Assembly: GCF_003347595.2 (NCBI RefSeq)
Contig: NZ_QCZK02000045.1
Coordinates: 1-57,093, forward strand
Direction of reading: 5' to 3'
Source: Botryobacter ruber
Lineage (GTDB): Bacteria > Bacteroidota > Bacteroidia > Cytophagales > Hymenobacteraceae
DNA: 57,093 bases
Part shown: in pieces, positions 1 to 6,569 of the stretch
How positions within the stretch are numbered: the first letter of the stretch is position 1
How the letters are laid out: every line of letters starts with the position of its first letter
Made by a program: the position numbers and the translations under genes
The notes under the pieces: model-generated
Told to the model about the DNA's origin: nothing
Databases searched by the model: none
Seen by the model: only the letters and a program-made list of their open reading frames with translations

Positions 1-243
1 CTGTTGCGACAGAGGGGAATACCTGTGGCTTATAAAATAACGTAAACCAGCTCTAAGAGAGAAATCTTGAAAAGGACAGACTCGTTGCAACAAAGTCTTG
101 TGTAACTAATATCACTGAACAGGACCAGCAGTTCTGCCACCTTTGTAACTGTACAGAACAATTTAGGGCAGCGACGGTTGCGGCAGCTCCTTAGTCCAGA
201 TTCGCAGCAATTCCTGCATCAGTTATAGCAGCTACAGAAGCAA

Positions 244-1086
244 ATGAAAAAGAAGTTAAACGTAATGGTGCCGGTCGACTTTACACCGGTATCCTTTAAA
301 GCACTGGAATTCCTCTCCTTCCTGATGGAGAAGACGCCCATCGAAACGCACCTGGTGCACGTGGTGCAGGTGAACGCCGCAGACTGGGCAGGCTCAACGG
401 AAGCCTCCGAAACCATCGACAGGGCTGAAATAAAGGAAATAGAGCAGAAAGCCGAGCAGCAGTTCCGGGAACTGAAGCAACACGTGGACTTTAAATTTCA
501 GGCGGCCATTGTGTACGGCGGCCTGACCACCGCGCTGGCAAGCTATGCCGCAAAACACCAACCGGACCTGATGATCATGGGCACTGCCGGGGCGCAGGGA
601 TGGCAGGAGAAAGTGTCCGGGTCAGAGGCGCAGCAGGTGGTACGACACACAGAGGTACCGGTGATTACCATTCACCAGCATGCTTCCATCACCCCGATCC
701 ACCACATCCTGTGGGTGGCAGATTTCGAGGCAAAAAAACAGCCGGAGCGTGCTGTGGCCACTGTCAAAACGCTACAGCAGCTCTTTGGAGCACAGCTTCA
801 CCTGCTGCGCATCATCCGGAAACAGGACGAGCCACGGGCCGGGGAGCTAAAACAGCACATGCAGCAGTTCGCCGAAAGCCTGCAACTACAGCACTACGAG
901 CTGCACCTGCGCCGCGACTACATTGTACCGGAAGGCGTCCGGAACTTTAACCGCGAAACGGAAATGGACCTGGTCGTGATCGGAACGCATGCCCGGAAAG
1001 GATTCAGCCAGTTGTTTTACGGCAGTATCGCCGAAACGCTGGTTAACCGCTGCATCCGCCCGCTGCTAACGTATCACCTGAAATAA
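244..1086 (+). CDS. Universal stress protein, tandem UspA domains
   Basis: The 280-residue protein has two UspA folds in tandem, about residues 1-145 and 155-280. The first domain carries the nucleotide-binding pattern G-x2-G-x9-G-S (GTAGAQGWQEKVSGS). The second has GTHARKGFSQLFYGS, where the second glycine is replaced by alanine, so ATP binding may be uneven between the halves. Tandem Usp proteins of this length are common in Bacteroidota and act in the cytoplasm as stress-responsive nucleotide-binding proteins; no specific partner can be read from the sequence. The ATG at 244 is the first start in frame and opens with a lysine-rich MKKKL. It stands alone upstream of an MFS transporter on the same strand (88-base gap). 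Family assignment is firm, role is not. Confidence 0.93.
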   Translation: MKKKLNVMVPVDFTPVSFKALEFLSFLMEKTPIETHLVHVVQVNAADWAGSTEASETIDRAEIKEIEQKAEQQFRELKQHVDFKFQAAIVYGGLTTALASYAAKHQPDLMIMGTAGAQGWQEKVSGSEAQQVVRHTEVPVITIHQHASITPIHHILWVADFEAKKQPERAVATVKTLQQLFGAQLHLLRIIRKQDEPRAGELKQHMQQFAESLQLQHYELHLRRDYIVPEGVRNFNRETEMDLVVIGTHARKGFSQLFYGSIAETLVNRCIRPLLTYHLK

Positions 1087-1174
1087 AGCAACCGGAAATA
1101 CTCCCGGAATACGTAGTACCACCTGTACACTTTCTGTTTTTAAGGAAGTTACAGCCTAATTACAACCTGAATAC

Positions 1175-2440
1175 TTGAAACATACCACTAACACACAACT
1201 CGGACTAAAAGAGAATGCCGCACAGTTCTGGCTGCTGGTGCTGATCAATGGTTTTGTGGGCGCCATGGTGGGGCTGGAGCGGTCGGTGATACCGGAGTTT
1301 GCCGAAAGCGTTTTCAGCCTCAACGGCCATACGGCATTGCTTACTTTTATTGTCGCATTCGGCCTGGCCAAGTCTGGTGCCAACCTGCTCATGGGGCGCC
1401 TCACGAAGTGGTTTACCCGCAAACAATTGTTGCTGGCAGGCTGGATTTTTGCGCTACCCGTCCCCTGGCTGCTGCTCTACGCCACCGGCTGGTGGTGGGT
1501 AATTTTTGCGAACCTGCTGCTGGGCATAAACCAGGGATTATCCTGGTCTGCCACCGTCGTGATGAAGATAGACCTGGTGGGCGACAAAAACCGTGGCCTG
1601 GCCATGGGGATAAACGAATTTGCCGGTTACCTTGCCGTAGGACTGGCAGCTTTTCTGGCAGGCTACCTTGCCTCCACCACCGGGGAGGTCACCTATGCCT
1701 TTGTGCCCGGGATAGCCTTTTCGCTGGCTGGCCTGCTGCTGACGCTGGTTTTTGTCCGAGACACCCACGCCCATGTGCAGACGGAAACGGCACAGAGCCG
1801 CATTCCACTTCTCCGCCATATCTGGAAAGACACCACCTGGCGGCATAAAAACCTGGGCTCCGTAACACTGAACGGCTTTGTAAACAATATGAACGATGGC
1901 ATCCTGTGGGGGCTGCTGCCAGTGCTGCTCGCCACGCGGGGGTTCAGCCTGAATGAGATTGGTCTACTGGCAGGGGTTTACCCGGCCGTTTGGGGCATTG
2001 GCCAACTGGTAACAGGCAAGCTGGGCGACCACCTCTGTAAGAAGCAGCTCATCAGCCTGGGCATGCTACTGCAAGGCCTTGCAATTGCAGCTTTGTTTTT
2101 CACTGCTTCCTATGCAGCACTTGTTGCTGCACTGGTAGCGCTGGGAGCAGGCACCGCACTGGTTTACCCCAACTTCCTGTCGGTGGTGGCCGAAAATGCG
2201 CACCCGGGCCAGCGGCCGCAGGCTTTGGGCATTTTCCGGTTCTGGCGCGACTTCGGGTATGTAGCGGGCGCCCTGGCAGCCGGCATCTTCAGCGATTTGT
2301 TCGGTACGGGAACTGTACTGCTTGGCACGGCTACACTTACCATAGTAGCAGGCCTGGTAGCTGAAACACGCATGTGCTGCACCAAAAAAATACTATGGCG
2401 CAGCAGGCAATGCAGCCCGGAGCTACTTCCTGAAACTTAA
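1175..2440 (+). CDS. MFS transporter
   Basis: The 421-residue protein is hydrophobic throughout, with about 12 predicted membrane segments and a cytoplasmic loop GRLTKWFTRKQ between segments 2 and 3 that fits the major facilitator A-motif position. A second such loop, GKLGDHLCKKQ, marks the start of the C-terminal half, so both six-helix bundles are present and the protein looks complete. The start is TTG at 1175. The first in-frame ATG falls inside the first helix (GAMVGLER) and would remove its beginning, so TTG is preferred. Substrate cannot be inferred. It ends at a strong terminator shared with the convergent HAD phosphatase. Confidence 0.9.
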   Translation: MKHTTNTQLGLKENAAQFWLLVLINGFVGAMVGLERSVIPEFAESVFSLNGHTALLTFIVAFGLAKSGANLLMGRLTKWFTRKQLLLAGWIFALPVPWLLLYATGWWWVIFANLLLGINQGLSWSATVVMKIDLVGDKNRGLAMGINEFAGYLAVGLAAFLAGYLASTTGEVTYAFVPGIAFSLAGLLLTLVFVRDTHAHVQTETAQSRIPLLRHIWKDTTWRHKNLGSVTLNGFVNNMNDGILWGLLPVLLATRGFSLNEIGLLAGVYPAVWGIGQLVTGKLGDHLCKKQLISLGMLLQGLAIAALFFTASYAALVAALVALGAGTALVYPNFLSVVAENAHPGQRPQALGIFRFWRDFGYVAGALAAGIFSDLFGTGTVLLGTATLTIVAGLVAETRMCCTKKILWRSRQCSPELLPET

Positions 2441-2472
2441 ATTCCAGGACAGGCTGTTGCAAATCCTAAAGT

Positions 2473-2505
2473 AAAAGAGCAGGAGGTTCAGCTTCCTGCT
2501 CTTTT
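2473..2505. terminator. Bidirectional intrinsic terminator between convergent genes
   Basis: A 12-bp perfect stem AAAAGAGCAGGA / TCCTGCTCTTTT with a 9-base loop. The arms end in A and T runs, so it can terminate both the MFS gene (+) and the HAD phosphatase gene (-). Confidence 0.9.
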
Positions 2506-2532
2506 AAACTACATTCAGATCCATCTTACCAG

Positions 2533-3351
2533 TTACACTTCGGGCGTTTCGTATTCGTTTTGTTTCTTCAGGATGCTGTCGAACAGCTCATCGTCCAGCA
2601 GGTCGGCTACAGACCTGATCGTAAAGTCGGGGGCGTAGGCAAACTGCACCAGGTCCTCCTCTTTAGTTACGCCGGACAAAGTTAGCACCGTTGTAAAGCC
2701 CATGGAACCACCACCCAGGATGTCGGTGCTCATGGTATCGCCAATCATAATGGTTTCGTCGGTTGTTAAGCCCAGGGCTTTGCGGGCCATCCGCATCATG
2801 ACCGGGCTGGGTTTACCCACGCTAAAAGCTTTTTTACCTGTTGCAAATTCCAGCATGGCTACAAAAGCGCCGCAGCCCGCACGGTAACTGCCATTGCCGA
2901 CCGGGCAGTTGGGGTCGAGGTTGGTGGCGATGAGTTTGGCACCTTTCATCACCATGTTAATAGCCTTGTCTACCGATTCTAGCAGAATGGTTCTGCCTTC
3001 CCCGATAATCACGTAATCCGGGTTTTCATCTACAATTGAATAACCCGCCTGGTGCAGCTCATTCAGCAGGCCACCCTCTCCTATCACGAAGGCGGTACCG
3101 TGTGGTTTTTTAGTGGCCAGGTAGCGGGCAGTGGCCATGCCACAGGTAAAGATGTCTTCGTCGGTCACCTCAAACCCCAGTGTCTTCAGCCTATAGCACA
3201 CATCCCGGCTGGTGCGCTGGCTGTTGTTGGTCAGGAACATAAACGGATAGCCTTCGCGCCGTAATTTATTGATGAACTCTACCGCACCGGGTATCGGATG
3301 TTTCCCGTGATAGATCACCCCATCCATGTCAATCAGAAAGCCTTTTTTCAT
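2533..3351 (-). CDS. HAD-IIA family sugar/nucleotide phosphatase (NagD-like)
   Basis: The 272-residue protein contains the full HAD set: motif I DMDGVIY near residue 8 (both catalytic aspartates present), motif II LTNNSQRT near residue 40, the motif III lysine in VGKPSPVMM and motif IV IGDTMSTDI. The large C2-type cap between motifs II and III and the length match subfamily IIA, which includes NagD and phosphoglycolate/4-nitrophenyl phosphatases. It is expected to be a soluble phosphomonoesterase that uses Mg2+ and a phospho-aspartate. Substrate is not predictable. It is transcribed alone, convergent with the MFS gene, from a very AT-rich upstream region. Confidence 0.93.
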   Translation of the reverse strand: MKKGFLIDMDGVIYHGKHPIPGAVEFINKLRREGYPFMFLTNNSQRTSRDVCYRLKTLGFEVTDEDIFTCGMATARYLATKKPHGTAFVIGEGGLLNELHQAGYSIVDENPDYVIIGEGRTILLESVDKAINMVMKGAKLIATNLDPNCPVGNGSYRAGCGAFVAMLEFATGKKAFSVGKPSPVMMRMARKALGLTTDETIMIGDTMSTDILGGGSMGFTTVLTLSGVTKEEDLVQFAYAPDFTIRSVADLLDDELFDSILKKQNEYETPEV

Positions 3352-3570
3352 ATTAATCTCATTTAGTATTTTATCAAATATTTAGTTAATTTATTGAATT
3401 TATACGAACAATTAAATAATAGTTTTATTAATTTAACATTAACTAAAGCAGTTTATTACAAACATTTGTTTAAAATAGAATCAATAAAATGCTGCCCGGA
3501 CCAGGAAATACTGTTGCTACCGGCAAGGCAGAAATAACCGTTTTATTCGCTCTGGCACCGAAAAAGGCTT

Positions 3571-3598
3571 CTGCTGCTGCCACCACAGCCTCTGCTCC
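3571..3598 (+). repeat. 28-bp dispersed repeat, copy R1
   Basis: Matches the family consensus; contains the core GCTGCCACCACAGCCTCTGC. Intergenic, 135 bases upstream of the membrane-protein gene at 3733. Confidence 0.85.
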
Positions 3599-3682
3599 CC
3601 AGCACGCTCAAGCCAACAAAGCTTCTCCGTTTGCAGATGCCGTCTTATCACAAAAAATATTTCAGATTTTCGTCCGGCATGC

Positions 3683-3728
3683 TTGGCAATTTCGTAAGTA
3701 CGATTAACTTTGCAACACAAAGTACTTT
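3683..3728 (+). promoter_or_regulatory. XrtN-locus promoter/operator 1
   Basis: A Bacteroidota-type promoter: TTG at 3683-3685, 19 bases, then the -7 box TAACTTTG at 3705-3712. The -7 box overlaps a dyad ACTTTG-CAACA-CAAAGT (3707-3723) followed at once by ACTTT, which makes a second palindrome AAAGTACTTT. The same arrangement recurs at 4696 and 6539. The overlap of dyad and -7 box suggests repression, probably by the winged-helix protein encoded at 4372 (inference). Confidence 0.8.
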
Positions 3729-3732
3729 AACC

Positions 3733-4356
3733 ATGAATCAACAGCACGAGCAACTGGCCACTTTACGGGAAATCCGGAACATCATGGACCGTTCCAGCCG
3801 CTTTATTTCGCTGAGCGGCCTTTCCGGTGTAGCTGCCGGCGTATGTGCCCTGATGGGTGCCGGGGTGGTGAAGTGGTACCTGAACACGCACAACATCCGG
3901 TATCGAACTGCCGTGCAGGCAGGGCTGAACCAGTCTACCCTTCTGTTCCTGGTCGGTGTGGCGCTGGTGGTGCTGGTGCTGGCGCTGGGCTCGGCCATTT
4001 ACTTTACCACGCGCAAAGCCCGCAAGCAGCAGCAGCGCATCTGGGACAGTAAAGTGCAGCGCCTGCTCCTCAACCTGGCTATCCCGCTGGCAGCCGGCGG
4101 CCTGTTCTGCATGGTGCTGCTTTATCATGGCATTATTTACCTGGTTGCTCCCTCGATGCTGGTTTTTTATGGCCTCGCCCTCATCAACGGCAGCAAATAC
4201 ACCCTCAGCGACATCCGCTACCTGGGCATTTGCGAACTGGTACTCGGACTGGTGGCTTGTATCTTTATCGGGTACGGCTTACTTTCGTGGGCATTTGGCT
4301 TTGGTGTACTGCATATTTTGTATGGCACCATCATGTACTACAAGTACGAGCGCTAA
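3733..4356 (+). CDS. Integral membrane protein of the XrtN locus (unknown function)
   Basis: From the ATG at 3733 the protein has 207 residues: a short charged N-terminus (MNQQHEQLATLREIRNIMDRSS) and about six hydrophobic segments, with a basic loop RKARKQQQRIWDSK in the middle. The open frame extends upstream to 3631, but that would place the -7 box TAACTTTG and the dyad inside the coding region, so the start just after them is chosen. It is followed after 15 bases by the winged-helix regulator gene, with which it forms an operon. I do not recognise a characterised family. It may sense or modulate the regulator at the membrane, but that is inference. Confidence 0.8.
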   Translation: MNQQHEQLATLREIRNIMDRSSRFISLSGLSGVAAGVCALMGAGVVKWYLNTHNIRYRTAVQAGLNQSTLLFLVGVALVVLVLALGSAIYFTTRKARKQQQRIWDSKVQRLLLNLAIPLAAGGLFCMVLLYHGIIYLVAPSMLVFYGLALINGSKYTLSDIRYLGICELVLGLVACIFIGYGLLSWAFGFGVLHILYGTIMYYKYER

Positions 4357-4371
4357 GGAAGAATTTATTTT

Positions 4372-4680
4372 GTGAAAACCTATTTAGAAAATATAAATAA
4401 AGCCTTCGAGAGCAGGGCACGGCTGGGCATTATGTCGGTGCTGATGGTGGAAGACAAGGCGGACTTTAATACCCTGAAAGAGACGCTGCAGCTGACAGAC
4501 GGTAACCTGGCCAGCCACCTGCGCTCCCTGGAAGAAGCGGGTTACCTGCTCGTGGAGAAGCAGTTCGTGGGCCGTAAACCCAACACCACCTACCAGGCTT
4601 CCGAAGAAGGCCGGAAAGCTTTCCAGGAGCACCTGGATGCGCTGGAACAACTTATTTTAAACAACCGGAAAGACAACTGA
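4372..4680 (+). CDS. Winged-helix transcriptional regulator (HTH_34 / ArsR-MarR-like)
   Basis: This 102-residue protein is a single winged helix-turn-helix domain: helices around LGIMSVLMVEDKADFNTLKETL, recognition helix region GNLASHLRSLEEAGYLL and wing VEKQFVGRKPNTTYQAS, followed by a C-terminal helix likely used for dimerisation. It resembles the small PF13601-type regulators often paired with membrane proteins in Bacteroidota. The start is GTG at 4372, with GGAAG 13 bases upstream. Its stop at 4680 lies only 15 bases before promoter/operator 2. Three identical dyads in the locus and the presence of just this one local DNA-binding protein suggest that it controls them all and its own gene (inference). 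Confidence 0.88.
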   Translation: MKTYLENINKAFESRARLGIMSVLMVEDKADFNTLKETLQLTDGNLASHLRSLEEAGYLLVEKQFVGRKPNTTYQASEEGRKAFQEHLDALEQLILNNRKDN

Positions 4681-4695
4681 TATTTTTTTACGTAT

Positions 4696-4719
4696 TAACT
4701 TTGAAACACAAAGTACTTT
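4696..4719 (+). promoter_or_regulatory. XrtN-locus promoter/operator 2
   Basis: TAACTTTG -7 box at 4696-4703 within the dyad ACTTTG-AAACA-CAAAGT (4698-4714), followed by ACTTT. It lies between the regulator gene and the DUF4153 gene and leaves a transcribed leader of roughly 140 bases before the ATG at 4849. No good -33 TTG is visible. Confidence 0.78.
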
Positions 4720-4743
4720 AACACAGAAACACACGAGGCACTT

Positions 4744-4793
4744 GCGGCTGCACATCGGAATTCGCAAAGGAACTCTGTCGAATGTGCAGCTGC
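4744..4793 (+). other. Leader stem-loop upstream of the DUF4153 gene
   Basis: Arms GCGGCTGCACAT (4744-4755) and ATGTGCAGCTGC (4782-4793) pair in 11 of 12 positions around a 26-base loop. It sits in the long untranslated leader between operator 2 and the ATG at 4849. No T-run follows, so it is not a simple terminator; its role is unknown. Confidence 0.6.
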
Positions 4794-4848
4794 TGTTTCA
4801 CCATTCGGTACCACCTGATAACTATCTAAGGCAAACAATTATATCAAA

Positions 4849-6096
4849 ATGAAAATGGAAGACAAGATTCTGGCAAACATGGACAACCCCAGGCAACTGG
4901 AAAAGCTGTACCGCGACAACAGGCAGCACTTCGAGAAAGCTTTTACCGGCATCTACCCGGAGTTAAAACACAACCCCCTGGCCGAGTTCTGGCACGAGAG
5001 GCTTCACTACCTGCACGACGAAATTTCCTGGGGCACGGGCAAAGACCTGGCCTTTGTTGCCGTTGCGGCGCTGCTGGCAGGTATCCTAGCCAAAATCCCA
5101 GCCTTTGTGCCGATTAGCGAAGAGTTTTACTACCAAAGAAACATCGGCTTCATCGTATTCCCGTTCCTGGTGGCTTTCTTTGCCTGGAAGAACAACCTGC
5201 AAGCCAAAAACATCGCCCTCCTGGGAGGCGCCATGCTGCTTGGTTTGATTTTCATCAACGCGCTGCCCGCCACCGAAAGCGATACGCTGCTGCTGTCCTG
5301 CATCCACCTGCCCCTCTTTCTGTGGTCGGTGCTGGGAGTTGCTTTTGTCGGAAATGCGCCCGGCAACTACGACAGGCGACTGGCTTATTTACGCTACAAC
5401 GGCGACCTGCTGGTGATGACCGCGCTCCTGGGCATAGCCGGCTTCATTCTGACAGGCGCAACAATCGGCCTGTTTTCGCTTATCGGGCTGCAAATCGAGG
5501 AATTCTATGGCGAGTATATTATTGCCTTTGCACTGCCGTCGTTACCGATCCTGGGCACTTACCTTACCCAAACCAACCCGCAGCTGGTAAACAAGGTGTC
5601 GCCTGTTATTGCCAAATTGTTCGGGCCGCTGGTGCTGGTCATGCTGGTCATCTACCTTATTGCAATTATTTATTCAGGCAAAGATCCTTACAACGACCGT
5701 GAATTCTTGCTGCTGTTTAATGGCCTGCTGGTGGGCGTTATGGCGATCATTCTTTTTTCTGTCGCCGAATCAGCCCGCTCCGCCAACAACAGGCTAAGTA
5801 CGCTCGTGCTCTTTCTGTTATCGGCAGTAACCATTGTGGTGAATGGCATTGCCTTATCGGCCATCGTGTTCCGGATTGCCGAATGGGGCATTACACCGAA
5901 CCGGGCAGCCGTATTGGGAAGCAACCTGCTCATCCTGCTAAACCTGCTGTTGGTGTCGGTAAATTTATACAAGGTACTGACCAAAAAAACAGCCCTTGCT
6001 GACGTCGAAAAACCTATCGCCGCTTTCCTGCCGCTGTACAGCATCTGGATTATGGTGGTCTTGTTCCTGTTCCCGCTGCTCTTTGGGTTTAAGTAA
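4849..6096 (+). CDS. DUF4153 domain-containing membrane protein
   Basis: The 415-residue protein has a soluble N-terminal stretch of about 60 residues (MKMEDKILANMDNPRQLEKLYRD...) and then about 11 hydrophobic segments; the pattern (DRRLAYLRYNGDLLVMTALL and IEEFYGEYIIAFALPSLPILGTYL) is that of DUF4153 membrane proteins. The function of the family is not established. The start at 4849 (ATGAAAATGGAAG) follows the leader hairpin. It has its own copy of the locus operator at 4696 and is followed by the VIT/XrtN operon with a third copy, which places it in the same regulon. A part in envelope or sorting-target handling is inference only. Confidence 0.85.
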   Translation: MKMEDKILANMDNPRQLEKLYRDNRQHFEKAFTGIYPELKHNPLAEFWHERLHYLHDEISWGTGKDLAFVAVAALLAGILAKIPAFVPISEEFYYQRNIGFIVFPFLVAFFAWKNNLQAKNIALLGGAMLLGLIFINALPATESDTLLLSCIHLPLFLWSVLGVAFVGNAPGNYDRRLAYLRYNGDLLVMTALLGIAGFILTGATIGLFSLIGLQIEEFYGEYIIAFALPSLPILGTYLTQTNPQLVNKVSPVIAKLFGPLVLVMLVIYLIAIIYSGKDPYNDREFLLLFNGLLVGVMAIILFSVAESARSANNRLSTLVLFLLSAVTIVVNGIALSAIVFRIAEWGITPNRAAVLGSNLLILLNLLLVSVNLYKVLTKKTALADVEKPIAAFLPLYSIWIMVVLFLFPLLFGFK

Positions 6097-6159
6097 GTGA
6101 TGTTGCGCAGGAAGCTTTTTTGTCTTCCCTCAGCAGCTTACCTGTAGCAGAGAAAAATT

Positions 6160-6187
6160 CTGCAGCTGCCACCATTGCCTTTGCTCC
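6160..6187 (+). repeat. 28-bp dispersed repeat, copy R2
   Basis: Contains GCAGCTGCCACCATTGCC followed by TTTGCTCC. Intergenic, 64 bases after the DUF4153 stop. It matches copy R4, which lies inside the XrtN gene, in 26 of 28 positions. Confidence 0.85.
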
Positions 6188-6282
6188 TAAGCAGTAATAC
6201 TGCTTCAGATTTTCAACTTTATCATGTTCAAAACCTTTTAGTGAAATTTAAGTTTTCGGTTGAAGTTCTGGTGCAGATACAG

Positions 6283-6403
6283 AGACTGTTCCTTTGAGGG
6301 GACCATAGGGGTGTTTACACCTGCGAAAAAACTCTAAGAACATAATTTCTGACGCATTACCTCCGAGATTTACACCCCTATAATCCCCTCAAGGGGATAG
6401 TCT
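6283..6403. repeat. Inverted-repeat element, about 121 bp (MITE-like)
   Basis: Left arm 6283-6317 and right arm 6369-6403 pair in 28 of 35 positions; both contain CTTTGAGGGG- or CCTTGAGGGG-type and ATAGGGGTGT blocks. The 51-base centre has no coding capacity. The structure resembles a miniature non-autonomous element or a remnant; target-site duplications are not clear. Confidence 0.6.
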
Positions 6404-6538
6404 TCACTACCACTGTTAAAGTACAAAGGAACCGAAGCTAAAAAATATGGGACATGATGAGGCTGGAAACCTGAAGCAGTATTTTTTGAAGAGCAAAGGC
6501 AAGTGCAGACGGGCAGCCACAAAAATTTTTTTGAATTT

Positions 6539-6562
6539 TAACTTTGAAAAACAAAGTACTTT
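6539..6562 (+). promoter_or_regulatory. XrtN-locus promoter/operator 3
   Basis: TAACTTTG at 6539-6546 within the dyad ACTTTG-AAAAA-CAAAGT (6541-6557), then ACTTT; only 7 bases separate it from the ATG at 6570. It drives the VIT protein-XrtN operon. Confidence 0.78.
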
Positions 6563-6569
6563 TTAAAAT

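Larger units (their letters stand above)
3352..3732. other. Intergenic region: AT-rich divergent promoter area
   Basis: About 130 bases of strongly AT-rich DNA next to the HAD gene start, then one copy of the 28-bp repeat at 3571-3598, then the operator/promoter at 3683-3728. The open frames that cross it are not supported as genes. Confidence 0.7.
6097..6569. other. Intergenic region with two repeat elements and promoter 3
   Basis: Holds repeat copy R2 (6160-6187), the 121-bp inverted-repeat element (6283-6403) and promoter/operator 3 (6539-6562). No gene is supported. Confidence 0.7.

Noticed and set aside
3489..3707. 72-codon frame on the + strand
   Set aside because: It runs through repeat R1 and the promoter/operator of the next gene, and its Ala/Thr-rich part is simply the translated repeat.
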